64,000 nucleotides of DNA, taken from Candidatus Alcyoniella australis. GTDB lineage: Bacteria > Lernaellota > Lernaellaia > JAVCCG01 > Alcyoniellaceae. The notes beneath the pieces are model-generated. The model was not told the DNA's origin. It did no database searches and worked only from the letters and a program-made list of their open reading frames with translations. Shown one piece after another: positions 1 through 7,214 of the stretch (position 1 is the stretch's first letter; each line of letters begins with the position of its first letter). Position numbers and translations under genes: made by a program. The DNA lies in contig JAVCCG010000019.1 of assembly GCA_030765605.1 (NCBI GenBank), positions 1 through 64,000 on the forward strand, read 5' to 3'.

Positions 1-977
1 AAGGTCAGCATCGCCGGACGGTCCTCGGACTGGGACTGCGGCGCGAGCCCGCGGCGCAACGGACGGCCCACATCGTGCACCTCCAGCTCGCCGAGCACCT
101 CGCCACTATAGCAGTCCAGGCCCAGCAGCTTGCCGCGGCCAAAATCACCGACAAAAACCTCCCCGCGTTCGCACAGCGGCTCGGCATTGTCCGAGGCCTC
201 GCCCCCGGCCAGGGCGGCGATCGGCCGCGCTTCCCCGTTGCCCACCAACCACAGCGCTTGCTGCTCGCCGCGGCCGCCGACCAGGTATTGATCAACGGAA
301 CACGACTGAACGGCAAAGCGCAGGTTGGTGTAGGGGATCTGTTGGTCCAGGCCCTTGGCCAGGGCCGTCACCGCGCGGTCGTGGGCCGCGAAGGTCTCGA
401 AGAAACTCGGCCGCAAATAGAACACGCCGCCCTCGCTGACCAGGCACAGGCCCAGCAGGCAAAAGCTCACGGCCGGTGCGGACAATCGACGCAGCACGCC
501 GCGACTAGCGATCCACAATACCGCGGCGATCAAGGGGATCAGCAGCAGCGCCCAGCGCAGGTCGAACCACAGAAACTGCGCCAGCGGCACGAGCAAAATC
601 GCGGCCCAGGCCAAGGGGCCGGGATTGCGGCGGCGTACGTACCAGCCGGCCCAGACCGCGTAGATCACGTAGGCCGCGGACAGCGCCGGGCTGATCGTGT
701 GCGTCAACGCCAGCACGGCCAGGGCGAACAGCGCACACAGCAGATAGTACAGCGCGGACCAGACGTAGATCAGCCAAACGGCGCGCGGCGCACGCAGTCT
801 GATCCACACGGCGAGAATTAAAAATATTCCCGGCGCGATCAACGCCGCCACTATCAGCCGCGGGTTTGATAGAATTGCCACGGCCCACAGCAGCGAGAGG
901 TGGATTAGGTAGACTGCCGGGGCCAGCAGAAACAACAGCAGCCAGTCCAGCGCCTTGAGATTATGCTTATCGGACAT
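1..977 (-). CDS. Hypothetical polytopic membrane protein, 3' end beyond window
   Basis: An open minus-strand frame runs from ATG at 977 to the window edge without a stop (about 325 codons seen). The first half holds about six to eight hydrophobic helices separated by short Arg-rich loops. The last 120 or so residues are more polar and probably extracytoplasmic, with several Cys residues. The layout (membrane domain, then soluble tail) resembles the polytopic glycosyltransferase-like proteins at 45.7-54.9 kb, but no catalytic motif can be named. It is divergent from the gene at 1047, with 69 bp between the two starts. Function not recognised; only membrane location is supported. Confidence 0.7.
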   Translation of the reverse strand, partial: MSDKHNLKALDWLLLFLLAPAVYLIHLSLLWAVAILSNPRLIVAALIAPGIFLILAVWIRLRAPRAVWLIYVWSALYYLLCALFALAVLALTHTISPALSAAYVIYAVWAGWYVRRRNPGPLAWAAILLVPLAQFLWFDLRWALLLIPLIAAVLWIASRGVLRRLSAPAVSFCLLGLCLVSEGGVFYLRPSFFETFAAHDRAVTALAKGLDQQIPYTNLRFAVQSCSVDQYLVGGRGEQQALWLVGNGEARPIAALAGGEASDNAEPLCERGEVFVGDFGRGKLLGLDCYSGEVLGELEVHDVGRPLRRGLAPQSQSEDRPAMLT

Positions 978-1046
978 CCGCTTTCTTGTAGCCCTTAGCC
1001 TGATGGCGCGCAAGCTCCCACAGGGAGCGCGACGAAGGAGGTTTGC

Positions 1047-1838
1047 ATGAGCAAGACGATATTACTTCTTACAGCCCACGCCGACGACTGCGAGTTCTTC
1101 GCCGGCGGAACCATCGCCAAGCTGATTGCCCAGGGGGCTCGCGTGGTGGAGATCATCGCCACGGACAACGCGCGCGGCAGCTTCGACCTGGACTCGGGGA
1201 CGCTGGTTTCCCAAAGCCGCAACGTCGAGGCCCAAAACGCTGCCAAGGTGATGGGCAAGGCCGAAGTGCGCTTCCTGGAATACCCCGACGGGTTCCTGGG
1301 CGATACGCCGGTCAACGAGCTGCGCGAGATCTACTTCCGCGCGATCCGCGAGCTGCGGCCGGACGTGGTATTCAGCTTCGATCCCTACGAGCCGTTCGAG
1401 CCGCACCCGGACCACCGGAAGGTCGCCTGGGCCGCCAGCGAGGCCCTGGCGTTCTCCAACATGCCGCTGTTTCATCCCGAGCACCGCGAACAGGGGCTCG
1501 AGCCGCACGTGGTGCCCGAGCGCTACTTCTTCGCCAAGTCGCCGACCCGCTCCAACACGGTGGTCGACATCGGCGATTTTATCGACAAGAAGATCGAGGC
1601 GCTGTGCGCCCACGACTCGCAGATGAAGGCGATGATCGACGACCTGAAGATGTCGCTGCTTGCCACCGGCCGCTTTGCGCAGGTGCTGCCGCTGCTGGAC
1701 CGCGACAATTACCGACCGGCGCTGGAAACCTTCATCCGCGCCTGGGCCGGTAAGGTCGGCGAGCGGATCGGCGTGGACGCGGCCGAGGAGTTCCGCATTG
1801 AGCGTTGCGACGAGCTGTTCGACGGCCTGATCGACTAA
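1047..1838 (+). CDS. PIG-L/LmbE family N-deacetylase
   Basis: 263 aa. Zn-dependent de-N-acetylase of the PIG-L/LmbE family, which removes acetyl groups from GlcNAc-type sugars or their conjugates. The N-terminal motif AHADDCEFFAGGTI (about residues 10-23) corresponds to the family signature AHPDDE..GG, with Ala for Pro and Cys before Glu. EPHPDH at about residues 113-118 supplies the second metal site. The fold is a Rossmann-like core starting directly at MSKTILLL, with no signal peptide, so it is cytoplasmic. The start has a strong Shine-Dalgarno (AAGGAGG). The substrate is not predictable; it could serve thiol biosynthesis (bacillithiol-type) or glycan precursors. A second, distant member lies at 42711-43631. 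Confidence 0.85.
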   Translation: MSKTILLLTAHADDCEFFAGGTIAKLIAQGARVVEIIATDNARGSFDLDSGTLVSQSRNVEAQNAAKVMGKAEVRFLEYPDGFLGDTPVNELREIYFRAIRELRPDVVFSFDPYEPFEPHPDHRKVAWAASEALAFSNMPLFHPEHREQGLEPHVVPERYFFAKSPTRSNTVVDIGDFIDKKIEALCAHDSQMKAMIDDLKMSLLATGRFAQVLPLLDRDNYRPALETFIRAWAGKVGERIGVDAAEEFRIERCDELFDGLID

Positions 1839-1854
1839 CCTTGATCCGCGACCG

Positions 1855-2352
1855 ATGCGGCCGGACCCGCTTGAACGCTTTGCCCTCGACGGGCACTTGG
1901 GCGCCCTGGCGCGCCTGCTGCGCACCCTGGGCTACGACGCGGCCTGGCGCCACCCGATCGACGATTGCGAGCTGATCGAGCTGGCGTACGCCGAGAATCG
2001 AATGCTGCTGACGCGCGACACGCGGCTGGTGCAACGGCGCGGCCTGGGTCCGCATTTGCTGATCGAACACAACGAGCCCGAGCGACAGCTCGTCAGCCTG
2101 GTGCGCTGCTTGGGATTACGGCCCGACCCGCAACGTTGGTTCAGCCGCTGCCTGCGCTGCAACCTGGCGTTGGAGTGCATCGGCCGCGAGACGGCCGCGC
2201 CCTGCGTACCGCCCTATGTTTTACAGACCCAGGACCAGTTCACGCGCTGCCCGGGCTGCCGCCGGGTCTACTGGCCGGGCAGCCACGGCCAGCGCATGCG
2301 CCGACGGCTGCGAGAGCTGCTGAGCGAGGCTGAAAATGACGCCCAAGGCTAA
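1855..2352 (+). CDS. Mut7-C RNase domain protein with zinc ribbon
   Basis: 165 aa. The N-terminal part (about 1-80) has the PIN-like Mut7-C signature: FALDGHLGALARLLRTLGYD, then LLTRDTRLVQRR with the acidic residue typical of the fold. The C-terminal part has two CxxC pairs (RCLRCN near 105 and RCPGCRRVYW near 140), the zinc-ribbon half of this family. Family members are thought to be RNases or RNA-binding proteins of unknown pathway. The gene starts 16 bp after the deacetylase stop and overlaps the endonuclease gene downstream by 17 bp, so the three are probably co-transcribed. Family assignment is firm; the biochemical role is inferred. Confidence 0.82.
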   Translation: MRPDPLERFALDGHLGALARLLRTLGYDAAWRHPIDDCELIELAYAENRMLLTRDTRLVQRRGLGPHLLIEHNEPERQLVSLVRCLGLRPDPQRWFSRCLRCNLALECIGRETAAPCVPPYVLQTQDQFTRCPGCRRVYWPGSHGQRMRRRLRELLSEAENDAQG

Positions 2353-2998
2353 AATCAGGCGCGCGGCGCAAGCGCTGGATAAGCTCTACGGGCCGCTGAG
2401 CAAGCGGCCGCAGGGTCAGATGCTCGGCGCGCTGGTGGAGACGATCCTCAGCCAGAACACCACCGACCTCAATTCGCAACGCGCGTACTCTCAACTGCGC
2501 GGGCGTTTCCGCACCTGGGAGGCGGCGCGTCGCGCCGGGCCCACGGCGATCGAGGATCAGATCCGCGTCGGCGGACTGGCCGGGACCAAGGCCCGGCGGA
2601 TCCACGCGCTGCTGCAACAACTGCACAAGACCTACGGCCGCTGCGACCTGGAGTTCCTGCGCGAGTTGCCCACCGAACTGCTGCTCGAAGAGCTGCTGCG
2701 CATCCCCGGCGTGGGCCCCAAGACCGCGCTGGTCGTGGCCTCGTTCGAGGACGGCCGGCCGGTGTTCCCGATGGACACCCACGTGCACCGCGTGCTGACC
2801 CGGCTGGGGGTGATCAGCGGCGATCGGGCGCGGATCGAAACCCATCGCGAGGTCGAACGCTGGATCGAGCCGCAACGGCTGCACAGCCTGCATTTGCAAT
2901 TAATCGAATTGGGCCGCGAGCAGTGTCGGCCGCGGCCGCGTTGCGCGAGCTGTCCGCTGGCGAAAATCTGCGACTACGCGCAGGAGCAAAAGCTATAG
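2336..2998 (+). CDS. Endonuclease III family DNA glycosylase/AP lyase
   Basis: 220 aa. HhH-GPD base-excision repair enzyme. The helix-hairpin-helix reads LRIPGVGPKTA (about 120-130), placing the catalytic Lys. FPMDTHVHRVLTRLG gives the catalytic Asp about 18 residues later. A C-terminal Cys cluster (CRPRPRCASCPLAKIC) has spacing C-x5-C-x2-C-x5-C and would bind the [4Fe-4S] cluster. E. coli endonuclease III has x6 in the first gap, so this is a slight variant. The divergence suggests the Nth-related subgroup seen in many deltaproteobacteria rather than a strict Nth orthologue. The start overlaps the preceding gene. The 3' end overlaps the convergent gene at 2993 by 6 bp. Confidence 0.87.
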   Translation: MTPKAKIRRAAQALDKLYGPLSKRPQGQMLGALVETILSQNTTDLNSQRAYSQLRGRFRTWEAARRAGPTAIEDQIRVGGLAGTKARRIHALLQQLHKTYGRCDLEFLRELPTELLLEELLRIPGVGPKTALVVASFEDGRPVFPMDTHVHRVLTRLGVISGDRARIETHREVERWIEPQRLHSLHLQLIELGREQCRPRPRCASCPLAKICDYAQEQKL

Positions 2999-3265
2999 TG
3001 GGACACGGCGCTTCTTGCAGAAGGTGTGCAGGACCAGCCTGGCGGACTTCAGCCGCTGCAGCATCTGGTTCTTGTTACGCAGGGCGTCGAAATCCTTATC
3101 GTTGATCTGCATCTGCCGGGCCTCACGGTCGACGATGGTCAGATGGTTGTTCAGAACCTTGAGCTCGGCTGGAGCGTAGCGCCGCAGGTTGATCGGGCTG
3201 AGCCTGACATAGCCCTTGGCGATTTCCTGGGCGTAGACTTTGGGACTGCCGGTGGGAAAACCCAT
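2993..3265 (-). CDS. Small hypothetical protein, 90 aa
   Basis: 90 aa with no signal peptide or membrane segment. The sequence is basic and helical, with an N-terminal MGFPTGSPKVYAQEI segment and a charged C-terminus ending CKKRRVPL. I do not recognise the family. It is supported as real by a good Shine-Dalgarno (AGGAG, 5-6 nt before ATG), balanced amino-acid composition and its position between two convergently ending or divergently starting genes. It overlaps the endonuclease gene tail-to-tail by 6 bp. The helical, lysine-rich character could suit a nucleic-acid binding or adaptor role, but nothing in the sequence proves that. Confidence 0.6.
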   Translation of the reverse strand: MGFPTGSPKVYAQEIAKGYVRLSPINLRRYAPAELKVLNNHLTIVDREARQMQINDKDFDALRNKNQMLQRLKSARLVLHTFCKKRRVPL

Positions 3266-3401
3266 CTAATCTCCTCTGGCCCAGGTTGCTCATACTCGAA
3301 CGCGCCAGTTGTAGCACAGGCCGTAAAATCCGGGCAAGGGCAGAGGCTTGACGCTGATCCGCGATAGTTGCAGGGTGCTTGATGGAGGAGAAACGGGAAC
3401 G

Positions 3402-3959
3402 ATGCGCGTTATCGGCGGAAATTGCCGCGGCAGGCGGCTGGTCCCGGTCAAAGGGCTGAAAATCAGACCCACTGCGGATCGGGTGCGCGAGGCGATCTTC
3501 GACATCGCCTACGGCCTGGCGCAGGGGGCCGACGTGCTCGACCTCTACGCTGGCAGCGGCGCCCTGGGGATCGAGGCGCTCTCGCGCGGCGCACGGCGCG
3601 CGCTGTTCGTGGAGCTCGATCCGCGCAACGCCCGGCTGATCGAGCGCAACCTAGAGCTGTGCGGCCTAACGCAGCACTCCGAAGTGCTGATCAACGATGT
3701 TCTACAAACGCTGAATTCCCTTGACGCTGATCCGGGCTACTCGCTGGTGCTGGCCGACCCGCCCTACAGCCTAGTCGACCAGCTCCCGCTGCTCGAGGCG
3801 ATCGCCGGTTGCAAGGCGATCGCGCCGGGAGCAACGCTTTTCTTGGAGCGCGACGCCTCCTGTGCTATAAACGGTGATCCCAAGGGGTTATCTCTTTTAA
3901 ATATAAAGCGTTACGGCAAAACATCAATTTACGTTTACAGCAAACCAGGAGATGGCTGA
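3402..3959 (+). CDS. rsmD: 16S rRNA (guanine(966)-N2)-methyltransferase RsmD
   Basis: 185 aa, normal family length. SAM-dependent Rossmann methyltransferase that modifies G966 of 16S rRNA in the assembled small subunit. The start MRVIGGNCRGRRL and RPTADRVREAIFDI are the family N-terminal signatures. SAM motif I is VLDLYAGSGALGIEALSRGA, and the catalytic motif IV is LADPPY (about residue 125), as in N2-guanine methyltransferases. The frame is open upstream, but ATG at 3402 is chosen because the family begins with MRVIGG and a GGAGGAG lies upstream. The stop overlaps the coaD start (TGATG), the common rsmD-coaD pairing. Confidence 0.93.
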   Translation: MRVIGGNCRGRRLVPVKGLKIRPTADRVREAIFDIAYGLAQGADVLDLYAGSGALGIEALSRGARRALFVELDPRNARLIERNLELCGLTQHSEVLINDVLQTLNSLDADPGYSLVLADPPYSLVDQLPLLEAIAGCKAIAPGATLFLERDASCAINGDPKGLSLLNIKRYGKTSIYVYSKPGDG

Positions 3960-4459
3960 TGTCGTTGGCAGTCTACCCGGGCAGCTTCGATCCGATCACA
4001 AACGGCCATATCGACCTGATTCACCGGACGAGTAAGATATTCGACGAGTTGGTGGTCGCCGTGGCGATCAACGTGCGCAAGCAATCGCTGTTCACCGTTG
4101 CCGAGCGGGTCGATATGATCCAAGAGGCGATGAAGAAACAATCCAACGTACGGGTCGACACCTTCGACACCCTCTTGATCGACTACGCGGCCAAGGTTGG
4201 GGCCAAGGTCGCCATCCGTGGACTGCGGGCCGTCTCCGACTTCGAGGCCGAGTTCCAGATGGCGCTGACCAACCGCTCGCTGCTGCCGGGTTTCGAGACC
4301 TTCTTCCTGATGGCCAGCGAGCCCTACGTCTATTTAAGCTCGAACATGGTCAAGGAAATTGCGATGTTCGGTGGAGACATCTCGAGCATGGTGCCCAAGT
4401 GCGTTGCCGATAAACTCTACGAACGAATCGCCCGGGATAATCTGAGCAACAGGAAATAG
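3959..4459 (+). CDS. coaD: Phosphopantetheine adenylyltransferase CoaD
   Basis: 166 aa, typical length. Catalyses the penultimate step of CoA synthesis: ATP plus 4'-phosphopantetheine to dephospho-CoA and pyrophosphate, in the cytoplasm. The nucleotidyltransferase signature YPGSFDPITNGHIDLI is at residues 6-21 (T/HxxH class). RGLRAVSDFEAEFQMALTNR and the C-terminal YLSSNMVKEIA motif match the CoaD family. It is translationally coupled to rsmD by a 1-bp stop/start overlap. A 67-bp gap precedes the aminotransferase, which may or may not be on the same transcript. Confidence 0.95.
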   Translation: MSLAVYPGSFDPITNGHIDLIHRTSKIFDELVVAVAINVRKQSLFTVAERVDMIQEAMKKQSNVRVDTFDTLLIDYAAKVGAKVAIRGLRAVSDFEAEFQMALTNRSLLPGFETFFLMASEPYVYLSSNMVKEIAMFGGDISSMVPKCVADKLYERIARDNLSNRK

Positions 4460-4526
4460 TCCAAGCATAGATATTCGATTTTAAACGACCGCGCGCGGCC
4501 CAGAACCACACTACCGAGGTACGAAG

Positions 4527-5735
4527 ATGAAACTCGGCTTATCACAAGCTGTAATGGAACTGAAAGACTCTCCGACCATGGCGATTACTGCCAAGGCCAA
4601 GGCGATGCGCGCCAGCGGCGAGGACGTACTGGGATTCGGCGCGGGAGAGCCGGACTTCGACACCCCGGATTTCATCAAGGCCGCGGCAATCGAGGCGCTG
4701 AACCAGGGACAGACCAAATACACTCCGGCCTCGGGCACCCAGCAGCTCAAGCGCGCGGTGGTCGATCGGCTCGAGCAGGACTACGGCCTGCGCTACGGCA
4801 CACAGAACGTTGTGGTCTCGCCCGGCGCCAAGTTCTCGTGCTACTGCGCGATCCAGGCGGTGATCGACCCCGGCGACGAGGTGCTGATCCCCGCGCCGTA
4901 CTGGGTGAGCTACCCGGCGATGGTCGAGCTGGCGCGCGGCGTGCCCAAGGTCGTCCAGACCTCCGAGGAAGACGGTTTCCTGCTCACGCCCGACGCGCTG
5001 CGCGAGGCGATCACCGACCGCACCCGGATGCTGATCCTCAACAGCCCGAACAATCCCACGGGCGCGGCCTACAGCGTCGAGCAGTTCGGGGCGCTGATGG
5101 AGCTGGCGCTCAAGCACGACCTGTGGGTGCTCTCCGACGAAATCTACGAAAAGCTGGTCTACGACGGCTTCAGCCACCGCGGCCCGGCCACGCTCTCGGC
5201 CGAGGCGATGCAGAACACGATTTTGGTCTCGGGAGTGAGCAAAACCTACTCGATGACCGGCTGGCGCATCGGCTACACCGCGGCTCCGCCCGAGCTGGCC
5301 AAGGCGATGGGCAAACTGCAAAGCCAGTCGACCTCCAATCCCACCAGCTTCGCCCAGACCGCGGCGGCTGCGGCGCTGGGCGGATCGCAGGACTGCGTCG
5401 AGCAGATGCGCCAGGCGTTCGCCCGACGCCGCGAGTACGTGCTCGATCGTCTCTCGCGCATCGCGGGCATCGAGTGCTTCCGGCCCCAGGGCGCGTTCTA
5501 CGTCTTCCCCAGCGTCAAGGCGCTGCTCGGCGCGACAATCGACGGCGTTCAGATCGCCGACAGCGTGAGCTTCTGCGACTGGCTGCTGACCAGTAAGGGA
5601 GTGGCCGTGGTGCCCGGCGTGGCCTTCGGCACGGAGGGATATTTCCGACTGAGCTATGCTACCGACGACGAGACCCTGTCCCAGGGACTGGACCGCATCG
5701 AACAGGCGGCGGCCGAGCTGTCCGCTGCCAAATGA
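4527..5735 (+). CDS. PLP-dependent aspartate aminotransferase (class I)
   Basis: 402 aa. Fold-type I aminotransferase, most like the Ib aspartate/prephenate aminotransferases: it exchanges amino groups between aspartate (or other amino acids) and 2-oxoglutarate. GFGAGEPDFDTP near residue 37 is the substrate-binding loop. NSPNNPTGAAYS near 173 is the Asn loop that hydrogen-bonds PLP. SDEIYEKLVYDG carries the PLP-ring Asp and Tyr. SGVSKTYSMTGWRIGY holds the Schiff-base Lys. Near the C-terminus, FRLSYA has the Arg that binds the substrate carboxylate. A Shine-Dalgarno GAGG lies 7 nt before ATG. Exact substrate range is not resolvable from sequence. Confidence 0.9.
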   Translation: MKLGLSQAVMELKDSPTMAITAKAKAMRASGEDVLGFGAGEPDFDTPDFIKAAAIEALNQGQTKYTPASGTQQLKRAVVDRLEQDYGLRYGTQNVVVSPGAKFSCYCAIQAVIDPGDEVLIPAPYWVSYPAMVELARGVPKVVQTSEEDGFLLTPDALREAITDRTRMLILNSPNNPTGAAYSVEQFGALMELALKHDLWVLSDEIYEKLVYDGFSHRGPATLSAEAMQNTILVSGVSKTYSMTGWRIGYTAAPPELAKAMGKLQSQSTSNPTSFAQTAAAAALGGSQDCVEQMRQAFARRREYVLDRLSRIAGIECFRPQGAFYVFPSVKALLGATIDGVQIADSVSFCDWLLTSKGVAVVPGVAFGTEGYFRLSYATDDETLSQGLDRIEQAAAELSAAK

Positions 5736-5751
5736 CATAAGGCAGCCCACA

Positions 5752-7101
5752 ATGAAAATCCGCACCCTGATGCTGTTGTTGTTGATTACGGTATGGGCCG
5801 TTGCGGCCTCGGCCGCTGACGAGCCGACCCATCCGACCCTGGAACAGGTACGCGAGGCCATCGAGCGCTCCGACGCCGACTGGATCGCCGCCGAGACCTC
5901 GGTCTCGGCCCAGGGTCCCGAGGCGTTCAACGAGCTGATCGGCCCGGCCGACTGGTTCGGCTCGCCGGACCATCCCCCGGCGCGTCCGCCGATCGTGCCC
6001 AAGGAACTGCCGTCGCGTTTCACCTGGGACGATCAGGACGGCGTGAACTGGGCCTCGAGCGTCAAGAGCCAGGCGGGCTGCGGCTCGTGCTCGGCCTTTG
6101 CCGCGGCCGGAGTGATCGAATCGCAGATCAAGATCGGCCGCAACGATCCATTGCTCGACCCGGACCTGTCCGAGATGGAACTGTTCTTCTGTAACGGCGG
6201 CAAGTGCGATTGGGGCTCGATGCCCTGGGAGATGCTCGGCGGGCTGAAGAATAACGGCATCCCGGACGAGGCCTGCTATTTCTACATCGGCAACGGCTCT
6301 GACTACCCATGCGAGAATCGTTGCGATGATTGGGCCTCGCGCATCTGGTCGATCAACGACTACGCCTATGTCGGCGCGGGCAACCGCGATGCGATCAAGG
6401 CCGCGCTGCTCGGCGGCCCGCTGTGGTCCGGCCTGCTGATCTTCGAGGACTTCCAGCACTACCGTAGCGGCGTCTACCGTCACGTCACCGGCGGGCTCTC
6501 CGGCGGCCACGCGGTGGTGATGGTCGGCTGGGACGACGCGCTGGGCGCCTGGCGCTGCAAAAATTCCTGGGGCACCAACTGGGGCGAGGACGGCTACTTC
6601 TGGATCGCCTACGGCGAGGCGGACATCGACATCGGGGCGTTCTATGTGCAGTTCGACCCGACCGCAGCCTGCGCCGCGCGCAGCGAACCGTTGATCAGCG
6701 CGCTGTACTACAACGAGCGCGGAAGCAGCACACAGCCGCCGACCATTGAGGACGATGAGGAACTCGCCGTTTATCTGGACTACTACGATGCGGAGGCCGA
6801 TCTGGCCGGCGGCTACTACACCGTGGCCCTGGACGGCGAAGAGCCGCAACGCTTTGAAGAACCGATCGGCAATGTCGGCCGCGACTACTCTGACTCAGAG
6901 GAATACCTTGAAGTGCTGATCGGCGAGAACTTCTCCCCGGGCGAGCACACATTCAGCGTCACGGTCTTTGATTTGTGCGGCTACTCGGCCTCGATCGACG
7001 GCAGCTTCGCGGTCGCGGGGGACGACGGGGACGACGACGACGGAGACGACGACAACAGCGCGGACGATGATGACGACTCCGACGCGGGGTGCTGCGGGTA
7101 A
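5752..7101 (+). CDS. Secreted papain-family (C1) peptidase with Asp-rich GCCG tail
   Basis: 449 aa. An N-terminal signal peptide (MKIRTLMLLLLITVWAVAASA) and a propeptide-like segment precede a C1A peptidase domain. Catalytic elements are visible: the oxyanion Gln and nucleophile Cys in QAGCGSCSAFAAAG, His in SGGHAVVMVGW and Asn in CKNSWGTNWGEDGYF. After the peptidase comes a beta-rich domain of about 110 residues, then a linker of nearly pure Asp/Gly/Glu and the terminal residues AGCCG. The same kind of ending occurs in the protein at 17455. There is no C-terminal membrane helix, so this is not a classical LPXTG or MYXO-CTERM tail. ATG at 5752 is chosen because it starts the signal peptide. 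Domestic prey or matrix proteins are plausible substrates, by inference only. Confidence 0.88.
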   Translation: MKIRTLMLLLLITVWAVAASAADEPTHPTLEQVREAIERSDADWIAAETSVSAQGPEAFNELIGPADWFGSPDHPPARPPIVPKELPSRFTWDDQDGVNWASSVKSQAGCGSCSAFAAAGVIESQIKIGRNDPLLDPDLSEMELFFCNGGKCDWGSMPWEMLGGLKNNGIPDEACYFYIGNGSDYPCENRCDDWASRIWSINDYAYVGAGNRDAIKAALLGGPLWSGLLIFEDFQHYRSGVYRHVTGGLSGGHAVVMVGWDDALGAWRCKNSWGTNWGEDGYFWIAYGEADIDIGAFYVQFDPTAACAARSEPLISALYYNERGSSTQPPTIEDDEELAVYLDYYDAEADLAGGYYTVALDGEEPQRFEEPIGNVGRDYSDSEEYLEVLIGENFSPGEHTFSVTVFDLCGYSASIDGSFAVAGDDGDDDDGDDDNSADDDDDSDAGCCG

Positions 7102-7129
7102 TATGACTCAAGCCGCGGAGAAAATCGCC

Positions 7130-7192
7130 CGCCCGTGTAACCATAGAGTTGCGCGAGTCTTGCGTCGGCTCCAAGCCGGCTGCTGCGGCTGA
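7130..7192 (+). repeat. Intergenic hairpin repeat, copy 1
   Basis: The gap between the protease and the SGNH gene contains GCGAGTCTTG followed by a small stem (GGCT/AGCC around a CCA loop). The same core, with a different but still pairing stem, recurs twice in the 18.8-19.0 kb gap, each time after a gene ending in GCCG. Probably a dispersed structured repeat or terminator-like element. Confidence 0.45.
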
Positions 7193-7214
7193 CGTGCGCT
7201 AAGCAGCCTGCAAT

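Noticed and set aside
4542-6023. A 493-codon minus-strand frame across the aminotransferase gene
   Set aside because: Repetitive Arg/Gly/His-rich composition typical of the antisense of a GC-rich gene, and it covers a clear class I aminotransferase and the protease start.
6968-7192. A plus-strand frame whose end also reads LQAGCCG, next to the protease's own GCCG ending
   Set aside because: It is another frame of the protease 3' end and of the hairpin repeat; the match to the protein tail is caused by similar GC-rich bases, not by a gene.
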